Position numbers and translations under genes: made by a program | Shown: positions 1 to 4,495 of the stretch, piece by piece | Position numbering within the stretch: the stretch's first letter is position 1 | How the letters are laid out: every line of letters begins with the position of its first letter | Assembly (NCBI GenBank): GCA_019243595.1 | Contig: JAFAUA010000180.1 | Location: 1 to 5,914, forward strand | Length of the DNA: 5,914 nt | Direction: 5' to 3' | Origin: Acidimicrobiia bacterium | Lineage (GTDB): Bacteria; Actinomycetota; Acidimicrobiia; Acidimicrobiales; AC-14 | The notes under the pieces: model-generated | Database searches by the model: none | Told to the model about the DNA's origin: nothing | Seen by the model: only the letters and a program-made list of their open reading frames with translations

Positions 1-369
1 CAGCCAGCGCCGCTTCTGCTCGTCGGTGCCGTAGGCGGCCAGCATCTCCATGTTCCCGGTGTCGGGGGCGGCGGTGCCGAAGATCACCGGCGCCGACGGG
101 TACCGGCCCAGGATCTCGTTCAGCAGCGCCAGCTTGAGCTGGCCGAAGCCTTGGCCGCCGAGCTCGGGACCAAGATGGGTCGCCCACAGGCCCCGCTTGC
201 GGACCTCGTCCTTGAGCGGGTCGATGATCCGGCGGCGGGTCTCGTCGAGGGGAACGAACTGAAGCTTCGGGAAGACGAGATCGAGCGGCTCGCAGTGCTC
301 ACGAACGAAGGCGTCCGCCCAGTCCAGCTTCTCCTGGTACTCGGGGTCAGTCGCGAAGTCCCACGCCAT
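1..369 (-). CDS. Acyl-CoA dehydrogenase, N-terminal part (cut by window edge)
   Basis: This is the first 123 codons of an acyl-CoA dehydrogenase; the frame stays open to the left edge, so the C-terminal two thirds lie outside. It starts at ATG 369-367 (MAWDFATDPEYQEKLDWADA), with an AGGAG eight bases upstream. The visible part is the helical N-terminal domain: a charged first helix, a region around residues 60-75 reading RGLWATHLGPELGGQGFG, and the family-typical stretch APDTGNMEMLAAYGTDEQKR at residues 101-120, ahead of the FAD-binding beta domain. Family members are soluble FAD enzymes that introduce an alpha,beta double bond into an acyl-CoA and pass electrons to ETF. The catalytic Glu lies in the missing part, so activity cannot be checked. 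The gene begins 11 bases after the thioesterase stop codon and is probably co-transcribed with it. Chain-length or substrate preference cannot be judged. The family call is secure. Confidence 0.9.
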   Translation of the reverse strand, partial: MAWDFATDPEYQEKLDWADAFVREHCEPLDLVFPKLQFVPLDETRRRIIDPLKDEVRKRGLWATHLGPELGGQGFGQLKLALLNEILGRYPSAPVIFGTAAPDTGNMEMLAAYGTDEQKRRWL

Positions 370-377
370 GCGGCTCT

Positions 378-382
378 CTCCT
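378..382 (-). promoter_or_regulatory. Ribosome binding site of the acyl-CoA dehydrogenase gene
   Basis: On the minus strand AGGAG lies eight bases before the ATG at 369 and overlaps the TAG stop codon of the thioesterase gene. It supports the chosen start and suggests coupled translation of the two genes. Confidence 0.6.
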
Positions 383-1205
383 ACTTTCTCGACTCTGGAA
401 TGGCGCGCAGCAGGGCCTCCTGCGTGAAGCTGGCCACGAGCGCGCCCTGCGCGGTGAAGACGTTGGCTCTGCCGTAACACCGGCCGCCGCCCGCGAACAC
501 CGACTCGTGGTCGATGACGTGCCACTCGCTGGCATCCAGATCCTGGTGGAAGACGAGCGCGTGGCTGAGCACTCCGGTCGCGAGCGTCTTGTGGGCCATC
601 GACTGGCCGATGCCCTCGTGTGGTCGCATGGCCGTACCGATGAGCCACCCGTCGGTGGCGAACGCCAGGAGGGCGCGGGCGAGGTTCGGGTCGTCGTTCG
701 GCGCGCCCGCGAAGCGGACCCACAGCTGCAGCGTGGCTGGGCCCACGGCGCCCGGATCGCGGACGTCGACACCGCCCACGACGATGGCCTCTGGCGCCGC
801 GGCCCGGTTGACCTCGGCGGCCTGCGGGTCGGGTGCCTCGACGGCCGGCGCGTCGGGTTGGTGACGCACCACATCGGGGTCAGCTGTGTCGAGCAACACC
901 AGGGCCCGCGTGCACAGCCGGTCACCCTGCGAAAATGTCACCGACGCGCTCCCGAAGCTGCGCCCGTCGTGCATCGGCTCGACTCGGATGTCCACGGGCT
1001 CTCTCGCGTCGGCGCCACGGGCGAAGATCGCTTGCACCGACTTCACCCGCTTTCCAGGCACTCGCAGGGCCGCGGCCATGATCGCCTGGCCGAGCAGCTC
1101 GCCGCCGAACACTGGGTGACCGGGCGCCTCGTGGACCCGCGGACCTCGCAGGACCCCGTCGTCGGCCTCTCTGAGTCGCAGCGACGCCAATAGGCGCTCG
1201 AGCAT
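381..1205 (-). CDS. TesB-type acyl-CoA thioesterase (double hot-dog)
   Basis: A 274-residue protein with two hot-dog domains, the usual size for acyl-CoA thioesterase II. It would hydrolyse acyl-CoA to free acid and CoA in the cytosol. The first domain carries PVFGGELLGQ at residues 31-40, matching the FGGxxxGQ signature. The second has FATDGWLIGTAMRPHEG (about 182-198), whose Asp185 corresponds to the catalytic Asp of E. coli TesB, then LSHALVFHQDL (213-223) and VASFTQEALLR (257-267), whose Gln262 corresponds to the catalytic Gln. The position of the catalytic Thr/Ser appears to be Val (see findings). The open frame extends upstream to 1298 but would overlap the preceding gene by about 60 bases, so I chose ATG 1205, which has GGAA nine bases upstream and fits the family N-terminus. 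GTG at 1220 is an alternative. The context with an acyl-CoA dehydrogenase fits fatty-acyl or ring-cleavage CoA-ester metabolism. Confidence 0.88.
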   Translation of the reverse strand: MLERLLASLRLREADDGVLRGPRVHEAPGHPVFGGELLGQAIMAAALRVPGKRVKSVQAIFARGADAREPVDIRVEPMHDGRSFGSASVTFSQGDRLCTRALVLLDTADPDVVRHQPDAPAVEAPDPQAAEVNRAAAPEAIVVGGVDVRDPGAVGPATLQLWVRFAGAPNDDPNLARALLAFATDGWLIGTAMRPHEGIGQSMAHKTLATGVLSHALVFHQDLDASEWHVIDHESVFAGGGRCYGRANVFTAQGALVASFTQEALLRAIPESRK

Positions 1206-1236
1206 CTCTTGCTGTTCCACGAGCGCCTGGTCGCGG

Positions 1237-1473
1237 TCAGTCCGAGGACGGAAGAGGCTTCGGCTGCGCCAATGCCATTGTCTCGCCGTGGCAAACAACC
1301 TCGGCGGTTCCCGGTTTCGTCACGAGCACCATCGCCTCGCAGCTCGAGCACGTATACCGCTTACCGACGACGACCGAGCCACCGGGCTGAAACCCCACCT
1401 CCCCGTCCGCCGGCGGCTTCACGACAATCACCGCGGCACCCGAGGCGTCCTCGAGCTTCTCTCCAGCCTTCAT
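1237..1473 (-). CDS. Small desulforedoxin-like metal-binding protein
   Basis: A 78-residue protein with no signal peptide or membrane segment. Residues 39-66 (from RYTCSSC to HGETM) resemble the N-terminal metal-binding fold of desulforedoxin/desulfoferrodoxin: Cys42-x-x-Cys45, a V-x-V strand, a G turn, then Cys61-His62 and a Met at 66. Classical members have Cys-Cys where this one has Cys-His, so it may bind zinc or iron with CxxC plus Cys/His. The first 38 residues are a hydrophobic/Gly-rich segment of unknown role, and the tail is Pro/Ser-rich. The start at ATG 1473 is well supported by AAGGAG six bases upstream. The gene sits 21 bases after the phosphoesterase stop and 31 bases before the thioesterase start, so it is an operon member. 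Function is unknown; a redox, metal-handling or protein-partner role are all possible. It is a real gene because of the RBS, the cysteine pattern and the tight packing. Confidence 0.82.
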   Translation of the reverse strand: MKAGEKLEDASGAAVIVVKPPADGEVGFQPGGSVVVGKRYTCSSCEAMVLVTKPGTAEVVCHGETMALAQPKPLPSSD

Positions 1474-1479
1474 TCCTTA

Positions 1480-1485
1480 CTCCTT
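1480..1485 (-). promoter_or_regulatory. Strong ribosome binding site of the small CxxC protein gene
   Basis: AAGGAG on the minus strand, six bases before the ATG at 1473. This is the best Shine-Dalgarno sequence in the window and a main reason to accept this short gene. Confidence 0.7.
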
Positions 1486-1494
1486 CTCGACGTC

Positions 1495-2211
1495 CTAGAC
1501 CGCAAGCGGCACCCACTCGAAGCCGGTACCGGCGTCCTCTGAGAACCTGACGACTACCGCCCCCGGTTCACCACGCAACGAGCGCGCCGTCGCGCCCGGG
1601 TACACCACCGGCGTCGGGGCCTCGCGGATGACGTCGTAACCGTGGTGGTGGCCCAAGGCGACGTAGTCCCACTCGATCGCATCGAGCTCGGCCGGCCGCA
1701 TTGGCGACGAGTGGTGGCTGGGTCGATCGTCACGCAGAACGAGACCGTGCGCGGCGACCACGCCCCATCGATCAGCGGGCTTCTCTGGCACGCCCGCGAG
1801 GGGCTTGTACGCCCGCTCGTGTCGCACCATCCCTCGGCCCCACACGACGACGTCGGTGCCCGGCACCTCGACCAGCTCGCCGTCGGGATCGGCGACCAGG
1901 ATGACGTTCGGACACCGTTCGACCACGCGAAATCGGTGGTGCACGGAGTTGTCGTCGAGCGCGTCGTGGTTGCCGACGAGCAACACGACCGGCCGCTCGA
2001 CGCGCGCCAGCTCCTTGGCGGTCCACGCCAACAGGTCGTCGGAGACGCGGGTGTGGTCGAAGAGGTCCCCGACGATGAGGACGGCATCGACGTCGGCGTC
2101 GATCGCGAGGTCCATGGCGGCGGCGAACGCCCGCTCTTCCAGGCCGCCATCGGGAGCGCTGTTCAGCCCCAGGTGCACGTCCGCGATGTGGAGAAGGGTG
2201 ACCGGACGCAT
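1495..2211 (-). CDS. Calcineurin-like metallophosphoesterase, SbcD/Mre11-like
   Basis: A 238-residue dinuclear-metal phosphoesterase with all core motifs: DVH at 11-13, GDLFDH at 48-53, GNHD at 80-83, AAHG at 153-156 (metal-ligand His155) and GHHH at 187-190. The GDLFD block, the order of motifs and the YPGATARSLRGE segment (204-215) resemble the nuclease domain of SbcD/Mre11-type proteins. The protein stops there, without the capping or coiled-coil-binding extension of true SbcD, and no SbcC-like ATPase gene is next to it. It is therefore a stand-alone cytosolic phosphodiesterase of unknown substrate (DNA, nucleotide or another phosphodiester). I chose ATG 2211, giving MRPVTLLHIADVH; an in-frame TTG at 2220 is the only nearby alternative. 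No Shine-Dalgarno is visible, so translation may be near-leaderless from the putative promoter just upstream. It is followed after 21 bases by the small CxxC gene. Confidence 0.9.
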   Translation of the reverse strand: MRPVTLLHIADVHLGLNSAPDGGLEERAFAAAMDLAIDADVDAVLIVGDLFDHTRVSDDLLAWTAKELARVERPVVLLVGNHDALDDNSVHHRFRVVERCPNVILVADPDGELVEVPGTDVVVWGRGMVRHERAYKPLAGVPEKPADRWGVVAAHGLVLRDDRPSHHSSPMRPAELDAIEWDYVALGHHHGYDVIREAPTPVVYPGATARSLRGEPGAVVVRFSEDAGTGFEWVPLAV

Positions 2212-2226
2212 GGAGGTCAACGTATC

Positions 2227-2255
2227 ATCTAAGGCTTAAGCCTTACCTTTGTCGA
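2227..2255 (-). promoter_or_regulatory. Putative promoter for the phosphoesterase-to-acyl-CoA dehydrogenase block
   Basis: On the minus strand TCGACA (2250-2255) matches the -35 consensus TTGACA at five of six positions. Exactly 17 bases later lies TTAGAT (2227-2232), a weak -10 with three of six matches. Transcription would start near 2220, about ten bases before the phosphoesterase ATG, consistent with the lack of a ribosome binding site there. It overlaps the 3' end of the TetR gene. The -10 is poor, so this is a suggestion; the operon could equally be read through from the monooxygenase. Confidence 0.35.
2230..2245. repeat. Perfect 16-base palindrome, operator-like
   Basis: TAAGGCTTAAGCCTTA equals its own reverse complement. 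It includes the TAA stop codon of the TetR gene and fills most of the gap to the phosphoesterase gene. Its A+T content is above that of the surroundings. It lies between the putative -35 and -10 boxes, the usual place for a repressor site, and could bind the TetR protein encoded immediately upstream. As RNA it could form only a 6-base-pair stem with a UUAA loop and has no following U tract, so it is a poor intrinsic terminator. Confidence 0.5.
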
Positions 2256-2866
2256 GACATTGTTTGAGGGGCGCGAAGCACCGCTCGCACCTGGGTTTCG
2301 ATGATCTCCTTGGCCTCAGCCGCCGTGTGCCGGCCCAGCATGAGGCTGCGCATCAGGCCGTCGTTGAGTACCAGCAACGCCGAGGTGAGGACGGCGACGT
2401 CGAGGTCGCCGGAGACGAGGCTCTGCGATCGGGCGGCGCCGAGCGCTCGACCGATCACCTCGGTGAGGACCTGCTCGCTTTCGACGAGCACCTCAGACTG
2501 AAGCGGCGAGCGCGCCTCGGTCACGAGCCAGTACTGCAGCACTCTCGCTTCGGTGCGCAACTTAGAAGTGAGCGGCAGCCGGTGGCGGAGGGCGGCGACG
2601 AGCACGGCGGCGGGTTCGGGATCGGAGCCGAGGCGCTCAATCGATCGGATCAGGCCGGCGTGCTTCTTCTGCATGCGGTCGCGGATCGCAAGGGCAAGGA
2701 GCTCGTCCTTGTCCGCGAAGTGGTGCTGGAGCATCCCGAGCGACGTCCCCGCCTCACTCGCGATCGCCCGCATCGATGCGCGCTCGACACCGTCGCGTTC
2801 GGCAATGCGCCACAGCGCATCCGCGTACTGCCTCCGACGAAGGGCGCGGTCTTCGGGGCCGAGCAT
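2243..2866 (-). CDS. TetR-family transcriptional regulator
   Basis: A 207-residue protein of the normal TetR length. The N-terminal helix-turn-helix covers about residues 12-58: a first helix RRQYADALWRIAERDG, then SMRAIASEAG (31-40), the recognition helix TSLGMLQHHF (41-50) and the trailing ADKDELLALAI. The TSLGMLQHHFADKDEL form is like that of BetI-type members. The remaining residues form the variable helical ligand-binding and dimerisation domain, which gives no clue to the ligand. It starts at ATG 2866, four bases after the SDR stop codon, with only a weak AAAGG close upstream, so translation is probably coupled to the SDR gene. As part of the catabolic operon it likely represses that operon and/or the next block and is released by a pathway metabolite or its CoA ester. 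The palindrome at its own 3' end is a candidate binding site. The family call is secure; the regulated genes are inferred. Confidence 0.93.
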   Translation of the reverse strand: MLGPEDRALRRRQYADALWRIAERDGVERASMRAIASEAGTSLGMLQHHFADKDELLALAIRDRMQKKHAGLIRSIERLGSDPEPAAVLVAALRHRLPLTSKLRTEARVLQYWLVTEARSPLQSEVLVESEQVLTEVIGRALGAARSQSLVSGDLDVAVLTSALLVLNDGLMRSLMLGRHTAAEAKEIIETQVRAVLRAPQTMSRQR

Positions 2867-2870
2867 GCCT

Positions 2871-3635
2871 TTATCTAGCGGTCATGCCGCCGTCCACCAC
2901 GATGGCCTGACCGCTGATGAACGACGCCTCATCCGAAGCGAGAAAGGCTGCGACCGTGCCAATCTCTTCAGGTCGCCCCCAGCGCTCCAGCGGCACACGA
3001 AGCGTGTCGCGCACGAAGCTGCCGTCGGTGTCGGCCTCATGGAGATGCTGGTTGAGCTGCGTCTTGACGTAGCCGGGGCAGATGGCATTCACACGCACGC
3101 CCTTCGGGCCGTACTGCAGGGCCAGGGTCTTCGTCAGCCCGATGACGCCGTGCTTGGAGGTCGGGTAGGCGGTGGCGTCGACGTCGCCAGCGGCCATGCC
3201 GCGAATGCCAGCGATGGACGCGACGTGGATGACCGATCCGTTGCCGCTCTCGACGATCGCCGGCAGTGCCTGACGGCTGGCGTAGTACGGCCCCGTCTGG
3301 AACATGTCGACCATGTACTTCCAGGCCTCGGCGCGGCCGCCCACATCGGCCGGCGGGCGCCCGGCCACGCTCGTGACGAGGATGTTGAGGCCGCCGAACG
3401 TGTCGACGGCGACACGCACGCTTTCGCCGACGGACTCCTCCTCCATGATCGTCGTGTGCGCGAAGGCGGCCTTGCCTCCGGCTGCGGTCACGTCGGCGAC
3501 GGCTTGCTCGCCTCCCTCGTCGTTGACATCGGCGACGACCACAGAGGCGCCGTCGGCAGCGAACGCATCCACGCAGGCGCGTCCGATGCCTGCTGAGCCG
3601 CCGATGACCAGAGCAACGCGGCCGGTGAGTCTCAT
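2871..3635 (-). CDS. Short-chain dehydrogenase/reductase (SDR), classical type
   Basis: A 254-residue NAD(P)-dependent oxidoreductase of classical SDR length. The Rossmann glycine motif is GGSAGIG at 12-18 (the usual leading Thr is Gly), and Asp36 at the end of the second strand (VVVADVND) favours NAD(H). The active site has Ser140 (VASIAG), Tyr157 and Lys161 (YPTSK), followed by the cofactor-binding PG segment at 187-188 (ICPGYVKT), and it ends with the SGQAIVVDGG motif typical of FabG-like members. The NNAG motif is replaced by TSVAG (88-92), and the structural Asn of the N-S-Y-K tetrad appears to be Phe112. The start at ATG 3635 is supported by AAGGAAGA with seven bases of spacing. It lies 17 bases after the lactonase stop. 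It probably oxidises a pathway alcohol to a ketone, or the reverse; the substrate is unknown. FabG-type annotation would be misleading in this context. Confidence 0.93.
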   Translation of the reverse strand: MRLTGRVALVIGGSAGIGRACVDAFAADGASVVVADVNDEGGEQAVADVTAAGGKAAFAHTTIMEEESVGESVRVAVDTFGGLNILVTSVAGRPPADVGGRAEAWKYMVDMFQTGPYYASRQALPAIVESGNGSVIHVASIAGIRGMAAGDVDATAYPTSKHGVIGLTKTLALQYGPKGVRVNAICPGYVKTQLNQHLHEADTDGSFVRDTLRVPLERWGRPEEIGTVAAFLASDEASFISGQAIVVDGGMTAR

Positions 3636-3639
3636 GTTC

Positions 3640-3647
3640 TCTTCCTT
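3640..3647 (-). promoter_or_regulatory. Ribosome binding site of the SDR gene
   Basis: AAGGAAGA on the minus strand lies in the 17-base gap between the lactonase stop and the SDR ATG, with the AGGA core seven bases from the start codon. It fixes the SDR start. Confidence 0.6.
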
Positions 3648-3652
3648 TCGGA

Positions 3653-4495
3653 TCAGGGCGAACCGGCGCCCGGCACCTCGACCTCGACGATCTCGATGCG
3701 GCAGGTCGAGTCACCGGTGGCGATGCCCATGAAGGTGGTGTCATTCACGACCAGGTAGAGCGTGCGCATCTCAGGCCCGCCGAGGGCGGGCGCCACCGCC
3801 CAGCTTTCGCCGGTGGGCACGCGGTCGGTGATCTCGCCGCCTTCGAGCACACGTATGAATTCGCCGGAGAGGAAACAGCCGACCCACACGCCGCCCTCGA
3901 CGTCGAGGCAGAGGCCGTCGGGCGAGCGATCTCCGAGCTCTGCGAACACCCGATGATCAGCGAGGCTCCCGTCCGCCTGGATCGTCCACGCGTGCAGCTT
4001 GTTGCCGAAGGTCTCGGACGCGACCAGCGTGGTGCCCTCCGGCGTGACTACCAGGCCGTTGGGGGTGACCAGTCCGCTCGCAACGACACCCGCCGAACCG
4101 TCGGGCGCAACCAGCACGATGTCCCCCAGTGGGGCACCCGCACCTCGCTCGGTGTAGACGTCGACGTAGACGCGTCCGTCGGGCGTGGCGACCATGTCGT
4201 TCAACGACAACCCGAACTCGCTGAGATCGCAGTGCACCTGGGGACCGTCGGGCGTGATCCGCGACAGCACCGCCGTGTCCAGCGTGGTTACGAGCAGATC
4301 GCCGTCGGGAGTCCAGCCGAGGCCCGACGGATGGTGAACGGTTGCGCCGAGGCCGACCGTGCCCTCGGCATCGAGAGTCCGGACGGCGTCGGCGTGCATG
4401 TCCGAGAACCAGAGCTTGCCATCGCGCCAGCGGGGTCCCTCGCCGTAGGTCAGGCCCTCCGCCACCGCGGTGGACTGCAGCGTGCGCACAGTCAC
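3653..4495 (-). CDS. SMP-30/gluconolactonase-family lactonase
   Basis: A 280-residue six-bladed beta-propeller hydrolase of the SMP-30/LRE family, about the usual length. The metal site can be placed: Glu19 in YGEGPRW (17-23), Asn99 in SLNDMV (97-102), Asn146 in TPNGLV (144-149) and Asp193 in SPDGLCLD (191-198), matching the Glu, Asn, Asn, Asp ligands known for the family. Repeated TPDG/APDG turns mark the blades, and the late LGGPEMRTLYL segment is typical. Members hydrolyse lactones with a divalent metal. No signal peptide is present, so it is cytosolic. It starts with GTG 4495, whose last two bases are shared with the monooxygenase TGA (GTGA overlap), so translation is coupled. GTG at 4489 has a better-spaced AGGGG and is an alternative. 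Next to a Baeyer-Villiger enzyme, hydrolysis of the lactone made by that enzyme is the natural role, though this is inferred. Confidence 0.9.
   Translation of the reverse strand: MTVRTLQSTAVAEGLTYGEGPRWRDGKLWFSDMHADAVRTLDAEGTVGLGATVHHPSGLGWTPDGDLLVTTLDTAVLSRITPDGPQVHCDLSEFGLSLNDMVATPDGRVYVDVYTERGAGAPLGDIVLVAPDGSAGVVASGLVTPNGLVVTPEGTTLVASETFGNKLHAWTIQADGSLADHRVFAELGDRSPDGLCLDVEGGVWVGCFLSGEFIRVLEGGEITDRVPTGESWAVAPALGGPEMRTLYLVVNDTTFMGIATGDSTCRIEIVEVEVPGAGSP

Noticed and set aside
507..1193. Plus-strand open frame of 228 codons antisense to the thioesterase
   Set aside because: No domain motif and no ribosome binding site noticed; the TesB-like protein on the other strand explains the region.
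1206..1298. Longer N-terminus for the thioesterase, starting at 1298
   Set aside because: It would overlap the small CxxC gene by about 60 bases and add a basic stretch (HWRSRSLFRPRTDRD) not expected in the family. A start at 1205 or 1220 fits better.
2230..2245. Palindrome as an intrinsic terminator of the TetR gene
   Set aside because: The possible RNA stem is only six base pairs with a UUAA loop and no U tract follows; an operator is more likely.
2553..3596. Long plus-strand open frame of 347 codons spanning the TetR and SDR genes
   Set aside because: It is antisense to two clear family proteins, crosses their boundary, has an Arg/Ala/Ser-rich low-information translation and shows no recognisable motif. 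It is an artefact of high G+C codon structure.
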